A program made the translations under genes and the position numbers. Of a stretch of DNA of 28,385 nucleotides, positions 21,534-28,385 are shown piece by piece (position 1 is the first letter of the stretch; each line of letters starts with the position of its first letter). Source of the stretch: Desulfuromonadales bacterium. GTDB taxonomy: Bacteria > Desulfobacterota > Desulfuromonadia > Desulfuromonadales > BM103. The stretch spans positions 1 to 28,385 of the forward strand of contig JAUWTX010000004.1 of NCBI GenBank assembly GCA_030614505.1. Direction: 5' to 3'. The notes under the pieces were generated by a model, which was not told the origin of the DNA, did no database searches, and saw only the letters and a program-made list of their open reading frames with translations.

Positions 21534-22547
21534 TTGAGTAAACACCCCACAGTAGCAGTTGATGTCATGGGAGGGGATCATGCGCCCGCTCATGAGGTTG
21601 CCGGTGCCGTCATGGCCGCCAGACAATGGCAGATTCCTGTTGTGCTGGTCGGTCAGACCGAGACGGTCGAAAAAGAACTGGCAAAACACGTCACTCAGGG
21701 ACTTGATATCCGTATCGAGCAGGCCAGTGAAGTTGTTGGTATGCACGATTCGCCGTCCGATGCTTTGCGCAAAAAGAAGGATTCGTCCCTCCGGGTAGCG
21801 TTTAACCTGGTCAAACAGGGGACAGCCGACGCTGTGGTCAGTACCGGTAATTCCGGTGCAACAATGGCGTTAGGGATGTTTGTTTTAAAGCGCATTCCCG
21901 GTATTGACCGTCCTGCCATTGCGACAGTGGTTCCCAATCTCAAAGACCAGACAATTATTCTGGATGTTGGTGGCAATGTTGACTGCAAACCGCCACATCT
22001 TGTCCAATTTGCCTTAATGGGCAGTGTGTATGCTTCCCAAATGCTTGGTAAGAGTACGCCTCGTGTGGGTCTTTTGTCGAATGGTGCAGAGGAATCCAAG
22101 GGCAATGAATTGACGCGTGAGGCGAATCAGGTCCTCAAGCAGACACGGCTTAACTATATAGGCTATATTGAAGGTCGTGACATCTATAATGGTCATACTG
22201 ATGTCGTTGTCTGTGATGGTTTTGTCGGTAATGTTGTACTGAAGGTCTCAGAGGGGCTTGCAGAGGCGATCGGTTCCATGTTGCGTGAGGAATTCAGCTC
22301 AAGGCTGTTGTCCAAGATCGGATATCTTCTTGCCAGGCCGGCCCTTAAGGCTTTTCGCAAGAAAGTTGATTACGCTGAATATGGTGGCGCTCCGCTGCTG
22401 GGTATTCAGGGGACAGCAATGATCTGTCACGGCAGTTCCAGTCCCAAAGCTATTATGAATGCCATCAAGATGGCTCATGACATCGAGACGCACCAGATCA
22501 CCAGTCAGTTGGCCGAGCATCTCGAGGAAATTCGTACAGAGCGTTAA
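21534..22547 (+). CDS. plsX: Phosphate acyltransferase PlsX
   Basis: A 337-residue PlsX that converts acyl-ACP to acyl-phosphate, the first step of PlsX/PlsY phospholipid synthesis. Family blocks are clear: VAVDVMGGDHAP at the start, STGNSGATMALGM, LDVGGNVDCKP, GLLSNGAEESKGNEL, and DGFVGNVVLKVSEG. The start is TTG at 21534, with AGGGGCG just upstream; no ATG or GTG fits before the conserved block. It is 11 bases after the rpmF stop. Confidence 0.96.
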   Translation: MSKHPTVAVDVMGGDHAPAHEVAGAVMAARQWQIPVVLVGQTETVEKELAKHVTQGLDIRIEQASEVVGMHDSPSDALRKKKDSSLRVAFNLVKQGTADAVVSTGNSGATMALGMFVLKRIPGIDRPAIATVVPNLKDQTIILDVGGNVDCKPPHLVQFALMGSVYASQMLGKSTPRVGLLSNGAEESKGNELTREANQVLKQTRLNYIGYIEGRDIYNGHTDVVVCDGFVGNVVLKVSEGLAEAIGSMLREEFSSRLLSKIGYLLARPALKAFRKKVDYAEYGGAPLLGIQGTAMICHGSSSPKAIMNAIKMAHDIETHQITSQLAEHLEEIRTER

Positions 22548-22605
22548 ATGAGGACATCGATACACCGGTTGTTGTCGTCTAACCAAACATTTGAGGAGTA
22601 GCATT

Positions 22606-23586
22606 GTGATCAGAGCACGGATTACCGGTACAGGATCATATGTCCCTGAGAAAGTCCTGACCAACTTCGATCTGGAAAAAATTATTGATACAAGTGACGA
22701 GTGGATCAGGACACGTACTGGTATTCGTGAACGCCACGTTGCTGCTGATCATGAAAACACCTCGGATTTGGCAACAAATGCTGCAAAACGTGCCCTGGAA
22801 ATGGCGGGTGTCAACGCAGACGAAATCGACCAGATAATTGTCGGTACAATTACCGGTGATTACCCATGGCCGGCAACTGCTTGTGTTGTGCAAGCCAACC
22901 TTGGTGCTGTGAATGCCAGTGCTTTTGATGTGTCTGCCGCCTGTAGCGGTTTCCTTTTTGCCCTCTCCTGTGCTGTCGATCGCATTGAAGCCGGGCACAG
23001 CAAGAAGGCGCTGGTTATCGGTGCGGAAATCCTGACCCGCATTATGAACTGGGAGGACCGGAACACCTGCATGCTGTTTGGAGATGCTGCCGGTGCTGTT
23101 GTTATTGAAGCCCGGGAAGGAGAGAATGGCATTCTCTCCACCCACCTGTATACTGATGGAACTCAGCTTGAACTCCTTTATCAGCCTGGTTTCGGTACCA
23201 AACTTTTGCCGTCTGCGGAATTGCTGGAGTCTAAAGCTCACACTTTGCACATGCAGGGCAATGAGGTTTTTAAGGTTGCTGTTCGTTCGATGGCCGAAGT
23301 TGCCAAGATTGCTCTTAAAGAGAACAGCATGTCGGTAGAAGATATCGATCTGTTTATTCCTCATCAGGCCAATATTCGTATCCTGCATGCTACAGCGAAA
23401 AGGATTGGCCTAAAAGATGACCAGGTTTTTATCAATGTAGATCGCTACGGCAACACTTCGGGTGCGACTATCCCGCTGGCTATGGACGAGGCGAATCGTG
23501 CCGGCCTTATCAAGGAAGGGGATATCCTTCTGTTGGACGCCTTTGGCGGTGGCTTCACCTGGGCGGCAGCTTTGTTGCGTTGGTAA
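22606..23586 (+). CDS. fabH: 3-oxoacyl-ACP synthase III (FabH)
   Basis: A 326-residue FabH that condenses acetyl-CoA (or another starter) with malonyl-ACP to begin fatty acids. The triad is present: C113 in SAACSGF, H253 in PHQAN and N283 in GNTSGA. The EWIRTRTGIRERH block is also conserved. The start is GTG at 22606, seven bases after GAGGAG (22593-22598); the upstream in-frame TTG would overlap that site. Confidence 0.96.
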   Translation: MIRARITGTGSYVPEKVLTNFDLEKIIDTSDEWIRTRTGIRERHVAADHENTSDLATNAAKRALEMAGVNADEIDQIIVGTITGDYPWPATACVVQANLGAVNASAFDVSAACSGFLFALSCAVDRIEAGHSKKALVIGAEILTRIMNWEDRNTCMLFGDAAGAVVIEAREGENGILSTHLYTDGTQLELLYQPGFGTKLLPSAELLESKAHTLHMQGNEVFKVAVRSMAEVAKIALKENSMSVEDIDLFIPHQANIRILHATAKRIGLKDDQVFINVDRYGNTSGATIPLAMDEANRAGLIKEGDILLLDAFGGGFTWAAALLRW

Positions 23587-23623
23587 TCCGTAATCCCTTT
23601 TACACTAAGGTCTTTTGATCACG

Positions 23624-24544
23624 ATGATTGCTTTTATATTCCCTGGACAGGGTTCTCAACATGCCGGTATGGGTAAGGATCTGGTAGACAACTTCCCGGT
23701 TGCCCGCCAGATTTTTGAAGAGGCAAATGATGCTCTCGGTTTCGACCTGGCCTCACTCTGTTATAATGGTCCTGAAGATGACCTCAAGTTGACAGCCAAT
23801 ACGCAGCCGGCAATACTTACGACCAGTGTAGCGGCAATGAGGGTTCTTGAGGCTGAAACCGGTCTTGTCCCGGTGTTTGCAGCAGGGCACTCTCTTGGTG
23901 AGTACAGTGCTCTGGTTTGTGCCGGTGCCCTGGCGTTTGCTGATGCAGTCAGCACTGTGCGCCAGCGTGGCACTTTCATGCAGGAAGCAGTGCCTGTTGG
24001 CACCGGTTCCATGGCTGCAATTCTTGGTCTTGATCCAGCGATACTGGATACCGTTTGTCAAGAAGCGGCCCAGGGGCAGGTGGTTTCACCGGCCAATTAC
24101 AACAGTGAAGGGCAGGTGGTTATTGCCGGTCACGCTGAGGCCGTTGCGCGTGCAGTTGAACTGGCTAAAGAGAAGGGCGCAAAAAGAGCCATGCTATTGC
24201 CGGTCAGCGCGCCTTTTCATTGCAGCCTGATGGCGGCGGCCGCTGAGCGTTTGGCAATGGTTCTGGCTGATATCACTGTGAATGAGATGACCCTGCCGGT
24301 TATAGCCAATGTTGAGGCTGCACCGAATCAGGAAGCCTCTCGTGTGCGTGATCTTCTGGTTCGTCAAGTCTGTGCCCCGGTGCGTTGGCAAGAGACAGTT
24401 GCATGTATGGTTAACCTTGGCGTCACACGTTATATTGAGATAGGGCCAGGTAAGGTTCTCGCCGGTCTGGTCAAACGTGCTGCGAAAGGCAGCACCATTC
24501 AGAACGTTCAAAATGTGGCGGATGTAAGCGCCCTTGCTGGATAA
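23624..24544 (+). CDS. fabD: Malonyl-CoA:ACP transacylase (FabD)
   Basis: A 306-residue FabD that loads malonyl groups onto ACP. It opens with FIFPGQGSQHAGMG, has the nucleophile S90 in GHSLGEYSALV and H199 in SAPFHCSL, and ends with EIGPGKVLAGLVKR. The start is uncertain: the ATG at 23624 lies 13 bases after AAGG (23607-23610), while an in-frame TTG at 23615 is four bases after it and would add three residues. Confidence 0.95.
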   Translation: MIAFIFPGQGSQHAGMGKDLVDNFPVARQIFEEANDALGFDLASLCYNGPEDDLKLTANTQPAILTTSVAAMRVLEAETGLVPVFAAGHSLGEYSALVCAGALAFADAVSTVRQRGTFMQEAVPVGTGSMAAILGLDPAILDTVCQEAAQGQVVSPANYNSEGQVVIAGHAEAVARAVELAKEKGAKRAMLLPVSAPFHCSLMAAAAERLAMVLADITVNEMTLPVIANVEAAPNQEASRVRDLLVRQVCAPVRWQETVACMVNLGVTRYIEIGPGKVLAGLVKRAAKGSTIQNVQNVADVSALAG

Positions 24545-24562
24545 CCGCTGGAGAGCTTGAAT

Positions 24563-25300
24563 ATGCTATCTGATAAAGTTGCCATTGTTACGGGAGCATC
24601 ACGCGGGATTGGTCGATTAATTGCTATTGCACTTGCCGGGCAAGGCGCTAAAGTTGTTGTGTCAGCCCGCAATCTCGAGGCTTTGCAAGAGCTGACTGCA
24701 GAGATCAAGTCACAGGGTGGTGAAGCTACGGCCGTTGCAGGTGATGTGGCTATTGAGGATGATGCAAACAATCTCATCAAGCAGGCTGTCGCAACTTATG
24801 GCCAGGTCAATATTCTTATTAACAACGCCGGGATTACCCGCGATGGTTTGTTGTTACGAATGAAAGATGTCGATTGGGATGCTGTTCTTGATACCAACCT
24901 GAAAGGTGCTTTCCACTGTATCCGTGCGGTTGCGAAATTCATGAGTAAGCAGAGATCTGGACGCATCATCAACATCTCATCAGTGGTAGGTGAGATGGGC
25001 AATTCCGGCCAGGCTAACTACTGCGCCAGCAAGGCAGGGTTGCTCGGCCTCACCAAGTCCGTTGCTCGTGAACTTGCCCGGCGCAACGTGACTGTAAATG
25101 CCATTACACCCGGTTTCATTCTCACTGACATGACTGACAATATGACAGACAAGGCTCGTGACGCCATGACCGAGCAGATACCACTGGGTCGCCTTGGTGA
25201 CGCGGAAGATGTCGCTAATGCCGTCCTGTTCCTGGCCTCTGACCAGTCAGCCTATATAACCGGTCAAGTGCTTGGTGTTAACGGCGGTATGTATATGTAA
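24563..25300 (+). CDS. fabG: 3-oxoacyl-ACP reductase (FabG)
   Basis: A 245-residue short-chain dehydrogenase/reductase matching FabG, which reduces 3-oxoacyl-ACP with NADPH. It has the cofactor motif TGASRGIG (10-17), NNAG (87-90), and the catalytic S140, Y153 and K157 in SSVVGEMGNSGQANYCASKAG. It ends ITGQVLGVNGGMYM. The ATG at 24563 is seven bases after GGAGAG; an upstream in-frame TTG at 24557 is unlikely. Confidence 0.96.
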   Translation: MLSDKVAIVTGASRGIGRLIAIALAGQGAKVVVSARNLEALQELTAEIKSQGGEATAVAGDVAIEDDANNLIKQAVATYGQVNILINNAGITRDGLLLRMKDVDWDAVLDTNLKGAFHCIRAVAKFMSKQRSGRIINISSVVGEMGNSGQANYCASKAGLLGLTKSVARELARRNVTVNAITPGFILTDMTDNMTDKARDAMTEQIPLGRLGDAEDVANAVLFLASDQSAYITGQVLGVNGGMYM

Positions 25301-25387
25301 ATCCATAAAGGATTAGTAGTATATTGTAACAAACCATAAATGAGACGATCCATAGATCGTATCGAAACCAAGAAGGAGGAAAATAAA

Positions 25388-25621
25388 ATGGCTAGTGTTG
25401 AAGAACGTATCAAGCAAATTGTTGCTGAGCAGTTGGGCGTAGAAGAGGATCAAGTTACCCTGGTGGCGTCTTTCATGGATGACCTGGGGGCCGACTCTCT
25501 GGATACTGTTGAGCTGGTTATGGCTCTTGAGGAAGAATTCGACATTGAAATCTCCGATGAAGATGCCGAAAAAATTCAGACGGTGCAGAACGCCATCGAC
25601 TACGTCAGTAAAAATTCCTGA
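25388..25621 (+). CDS. acpP: Acyl carrier protein
   Basis: A 77-residue acidic ACP with the phosphopantetheine site DSL at S37 in LGADSLDTVELVMALEEEF. It carries the growing acyl chain between the Fab enzymes and PlsX. A near-ideal AAGGAGG (25373-25379) precedes the ATG by eight bases, fitting its need for high expression. The preceding 87-base gap is AT-rich; a secondary promoter there is possible but I cannot identify one. Confidence 0.98.
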   Translation: MASVEERIKQIVAEQLGVEEDQVTLVASFMDDLGADSLDTVELVMALEEEFDIEISDEDAEKIQTVQNAIDYVSKNS

Positions 25622-25673
25622 ATCTTTGACGGTTACAGCTCATCGCTACGGCCGTCGTTTATAACAGAACCTT

Positions 25674-25702
25674 CCCCGGCCGCCCTGAATGGGTTGCCGG
25701 GG
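25674..25702 (+). promoter_or_regulatory. Hairpin between acpP and fabF
   Basis: CCCCGGC at 25674-25680 pairs with GCCGGGG at 25696-25702 around a 15-base loop. No T run follows. A GC-rich stem here could stabilise the acpP mRNA end or reduce read-through, allowing much more ACP than FabF from one operon. Confidence 0.5.
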
Positions 25703-25733
25703 ACTGGCTTTGTGTTGGGAGGACAAAAGCCTC

Positions 25734-26966
25734 ATGCGCAGAGTTGTCATAACCGGCCTGGGGGTTACTTCCCCTTTAGGGACCGGACTTGAAAAAAACT
25801 GGGATGCTCTAATAAATGGGCGTTCCGGTATCGGACCGATCACTCGATTTGATACTTCAGACTGTCCAATTAAGTTTGCAGGTGAAGTTACTGATTTTCC
25901 CGATGAAGAGTATTTCAGTAAAAAAGAGGCCCGCAAGATGGACCTCTTCATCCACTATGCTCTTGGTTCGGCAGCTATGGCTCTTGCTGATTCCGGTCTG
26001 GAAATCAATGAAGACAATGCCGAACGTGTTGGTGTTGTGGTTGGTTCCGGGATGGGAGGATTGCCTGCTATTGAAAAGTATCAGGATGCTTTGTCCAAAG
26101 GTGGCTTTCGTAAGATAAGCCCTTTTTTCATTCCGATGACGATTATTAATCTGGCTGCCGGTCAGATTTCCATAAAACATGGTGCCAAAGGTCCTAACCT
26201 TGCGCCGGTGTCTGCTTGTGCCACTGGCACGCATGCGATCGGCGACGCCTTCCGTATGATCCAGCGTGGTGATGCCGATGCCGTTATTGCCGGTGGTGCC
26301 GAATCGACTATCTGTTCGCTTGGTATTGGCGGTTTTGCAGTCATGAAGGCACTTTCGACGCGTAACGACGACCCGCAGGCTGCGAGTCGTCCCTTTGAGA
26401 AAAACCGTGATGGTTTCGTCATGGGCGAAGGGGCCGGTATTGTTATCCTCGAAGAATATGAGGCCGCTAAGAAGCGTGGTGCCAAAATCTATGGCGAAGT
26501 CGCCGGTTATGGTTCGACTGCCGATGCCTATCACTTAACGGCACCAGCCCCAGGTGGGGAGGGTGCTGCACGCTGTATGCAAATGGCTTTGGATACGGCC
26601 GGTGTGAATCCGGAAGAGGTTGATTATATCAATGCCCACGGAACTTCGACACCGTTTAACGATCTTTATGAAACCATGGCTATCAAATCTGTATTTGGTG
26701 AGCATGCCAAGCAACTTATGGTCAGTTCAACCAAGGGAATGACCGGTCATCTGCTTGGTGCCGCCGGTGGTGTTGAAGCTGCCTATTCACTTCTGGCGAT
26801 AAGTCGTGGTGTCGTGCCTCCGACCATTAACTATACAGAACCAGATCCTGAATGTGATCTTGATTATGTGCCGAATGAGGCGCGTCAGGCGGAAGTGAAG
26901 ATTGCACTCTCCAATTCGCTCGGGTTTGGTGGTACCAATGCGACCCTGCTGTTCCGCAAGGTGTAA
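25734..26966 (+). CDS. fabF: 3-oxoacyl-ACP synthase II (FabF)
   Basis: A 410-residue elongation condensing enzyme. The Cys-His-His triad is present: C162 in VSACATGTHAIG, H302 in NAHGTSTPFND and H339 in TKGMTGHLLGAAGG. The N-terminus RRVVITGLGVTSPLG is typical. The ATG at 25734 is 10 bases after GGGAGG (25718-25723); the frame open from 25689 lacks support. rpiB follows after five bases. Confidence 0.97.
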   Translation: MRRVVITGLGVTSPLGTGLEKNWDALINGRSGIGPITRFDTSDCPIKFAGEVTDFPDEEYFSKKEARKMDLFIHYALGSAAMALADSGLEINEDNAERVGVVVGSGMGGLPAIEKYQDALSKGGFRKISPFFIPMTIINLAAGQISIKHGAKGPNLAPVSACATGTHAIGDAFRMIQRGDADAVIAGGAESTICSLGIGGFAVMKALSTRNDDPQAASRPFEKNRDGFVMGEGAGIVILEEYEAAKKRGAKIYGEVAGYGSTADAYHLTAPAPGGEGAARCMQMALDTAGVNPEEVDYINAHGTSTPFNDLYETMAIKSVFGEHAKQLMVSSTKGMTGHLLGAAGGVEAAYSLLAISRGVVPPTINYTEPDPECDLDYVPNEARQAEVKIALSNSLGFGGTNATLLFRKV

Positions 26967-26971
26967 TCATC

Positions 26972-27427
26972 ATGATTGTTATTGGCAGTGATCATGGTGG
27001 GCTGGAGTTGAAAGAGGCCGTCAAGGCTGCTCTTGCGTCACGCGGAATGGATGTAGATGATTTCGGAACTGACAACAGTGATTCCGTTGATTATCCCGAT
27101 TTTGCCGAAAAGGTTGCCGGTGCTGTCTCTCGTGGCGAGGTGGAGCTTGGCATCCTGATTTGCGGAACCGGCATCGGCATGTCGATAGTTGCCAATAAAT
27201 TTCCTGGAGTCCGGGCTGCCCTGGCGACTGATGAGTTCATGGCACAAATGGCCAGAGAGCATAATAATGCGAACATCCTTGTTCTGGGTGGACGGGTTCT
27301 GTCGGCGGACATGGCCACCAAAATGGTGAATGTCTGGCTGGATTCGTCCTATGAAGGTGGTCGACATCAACGGCGACTTGACAAGATTGCCCAAGTGGAA
27401 GCAGCAGTAGGTGCCACTGAGTTATAG
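26972..27427 (+). CDS. rpiB: Ribose-5-phosphate isomerase B
   Basis: A 151-residue RpiB/LacAB-family enzyme interconverting ribose 5-phosphate and ribulose 5-phosphate. It has the SDHGG motif (6-10), a catalytic-type C64 in LICGTGIGMSI, and the conserved REHNNANILVLGGR block. It is five bases after fabF and is probably the last gene of the operon before the hairpin at 27440-27462. Confidence 0.95.
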   Translation: MIVIGSDHGGLELKEAVKAALASRGMDVDDFGTDNSDSVDYPDFAEKVAGAVSRGEVELGILICGTGIGMSIVANKFPGVRAALATDEFMAQMAREHNNANILVLGGRVLSADMATKMVNVWLDSSYEGGRHQRRLDKIAQVEAAVGATEL

Positions 27428-27439
27428 CTCTATTTTCTT

Positions 27440-27467
27440 CGGGCAGGCCATTCGCCTGCCCGTTTCT
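27440..27467 (+). terminator. Hairpin terminator between rpiB and glyA
   Basis: CGGGCAGGC (27440-27448) pairs perfectly with GCCTGCCCG (27454-27462) around CATTC and is followed by TTTCT. The stem is strong but the T tract is short, so termination may be partial, leaving some read-through into glyA. Confidence 0.7.
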
Positions 27468-27514
27468 GTATCTTTAATCCGATATTCATAAACCAACCTG
27501 GAGGTTGCTTTACT

Positions 27515-28385
27515 ATGTTCGATAAACTCGCCCAATTCGATCCGGAAATCACTGCGGCGATCCGTCAGGAGACTGAGCGCCAGGAATACAGTCTGGAGTT
27601 CATTGCCTCGGAAAACTTTGTCAGTGAGGAAGTTCTCGCAGCTCAGGGCTCAGTTCTTACCAACAAGTATGCTGAGGGTTATCCTGGCAAAAGGTATTAT
27701 GGCGGCTGCGAGTTTGTTGATGTTGCCGAACAGCTGGCTATTGATCGTGCCAAGGAACTTTTTGGTTCTGAGCACGTCAATGTTCAGGCCCATTCCGGCT
27801 CCCAGGCCAACATGGCGGTCTATTTTGCTGCCTGTCAGCCTGGTGACACTGTTCTGGGAATGAACCTCGCTCATGGTGGTCATCTGACTCACGGTTCTCC
27901 GGTCAACTTTTCCGGGAAGCTTTTCAATATCGTGCCTTACGGTATTCGTAAAGATACCGGCAGGATTGATTATGACGAAGTGGAGCAGTTAGCTATAGAG
28001 CACCAACCAAAACTGATTGTAGTGGGTGCCAGCGCTTACCCGCGCACCCTCGATTTTGAAGCGTTCAGACGTATCGCTGATCAGGTCGGAGCACCAGTCA
28101 TGGTTGATATGGCTCATATCGCCGGTCTGGTTGCTGCCGGTGTTCATCCTTCTCCGGTCCCTCATTCAGAGTATGTTACAACCACCACACACAAAACACT
28201 TCGTGGTCCGCGTGGTGGCATGATCCTCTGTCGCGAGGAGTATGCCAAGAAGATCAACAGCAATATCTTCCCGGGTATACAGGGTGGGCCGTTGATGCAC
28301 GTGATTGCTGCCAAGGCGGTTGCCTTCAAAGAGGCACTTTCTCCTGACTTCAAAATCTACGCTGCACAGGTGGTTAAAAATGCCC
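27515..28385 (+). CDS. glyA: Serine hydroxymethyltransferase (3' partial)
   Basis: The first 290 residues of a GlyA of about 415, running off the window. The enzyme uses PLP to convert serine and tetrahydrofolate to glycine and methylene-tetrahydrofolate. It has EFIASENFVS, NKYAEGYPGKRYYGG, QAHSGSQANMAVY and the PLP lysine K227 in TTTTHKTLRGPRGG. The ATG is 10 bases after GGAGG (27500-27504). That ribosome binding site lies in a small CAACC-TGGA-GGTTG stem (27494-27507) that could slow initiation. Confidence 0.96.
   Translation, partial: MFDKLAQFDPEITAAIRQETERQEYSLEFIASENFVSEEVLAAQGSVLTNKYAEGYPGKRYYGGCEFVDVAEQLAIDRAKELFGSEHVNVQAHSGSQANMAVYFAACQPGDTVLGMNLAHGGHLTHGSPVNFSGKLFNIVPYGIRKDTGRIDYDEVEQLAIEHQPKLIVVGASAYPRTLDFEAFRRIADQVGAPVMVDMAHIAGLVAAGVHPSPVPHSEYVTTTTHKTLRGPRGGMILCREEYAKKINSNIFPGIQGGPLMHVIAAKAVAFKEALSPDFKIYAAQVVKNA

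Noticed and set aside
27463..27514. Glycine, THF or SAM riboswitch ahead of glyA
   Set aside because: Only about 50 bases separate the terminator hairpin from the start codon, too short for these aptamers, and no conserved core is visible.
1..28385. Mobile elements, CRISPR arrays, tRNA or rRNA genes
   Set aside because: No transposase or integrase frames, no spaced direct repeats, and no tRNA- or rRNA-like sequence was seen on reading; a dedicated RNA search was not possible.

Overview
The window looks like a chromosomal segment of a mid-GC (about 50 %) deltaproteobacterium, most probably of the Desulfuromonadales (Desulfuromonas/Geobacter-like). This rests on recognised protein families and gene order: yceD-rpmF-plsX-fabH-fabD-fabG-acpP-fabF followed by rpiB and glyA, tlyA next to a tetrapyrrole-methylase-like gene and a U32 protein, plus several rhodaneses and an rbgA/ylqF-type GTPase. 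The species is an inference. I see no tRNA, rRNA, CRISPR array, insertion sequence or prophage. Nearly all genes are intact; the first and last run off the window.

Region 1 (1-6844) is a mixed housekeeping stretch. It holds the tail of a membrane protein, a leftward two-ACT-domain regulator (GcvR type) and a zinc-ribbon protein. A tightly coupled trio follows: circularly permuted ribosome-assembly GTPase, single-domain rhodanese and a DUF255 (YyaL/SPATA20-type) thioredoxin-fold protein. Then come a YheT-type hydrolase and an exported tandem rhodanese with its own AT-rich promoter and a strong leader hairpin. A perfect intrinsic terminator (7003-7034) closes the region.

Region 2 (7133-15472) reads as one long rightward transcription unit starting at an extended -10 promoter. 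It encodes a small alpha/beta hydrolase, TlyA, a tetrapyrrole-methylase-fold enzyme, a U32 protein, a 61-residue unknown, a membrane-anchored SbcC/YhaN-like ATPase, a HIT protein, an RSH-like (HD + degenerate synthetase + TGS) protein and an exported polysaccharide deacetylase. Four successive junctions are ATGA or longer overlaps, or nearly abutting, so the block is strongly translationally coupled. This is the part with the most unexplained biology.

Region 3 (15437-20507) holds a leftward Bax-type glucosaminidase that overlaps the deacetylase tail-to-tail, a YjbQ-family gene reading away from it off overlapping divergent promoters, htpG with a near-consensus sigma70 promoter, and the leftward fxsA and mazG. 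A terminator nested in a larger inverted repeat separates htpG from fxsA. The 311-base fxsA-mazG gap carries a cluster of DnaA-box-like 9-mers.

Region 4 (20657-28385) is the fatty-acid/phospholipid initiation operon. A clear promoter drives yceD-rpmF-plsX-fabH-fabD-fabG-acpP-fabF-rpiB, with a hairpin terminator before glyA. The operon couples ribosome protein L32 with acyl-ACP supply: FabD makes malonyl-ACP, FabH starts the chain, FabF and FabG elongate it, AcpP carries it, and PlsX channels it to phospholipids.
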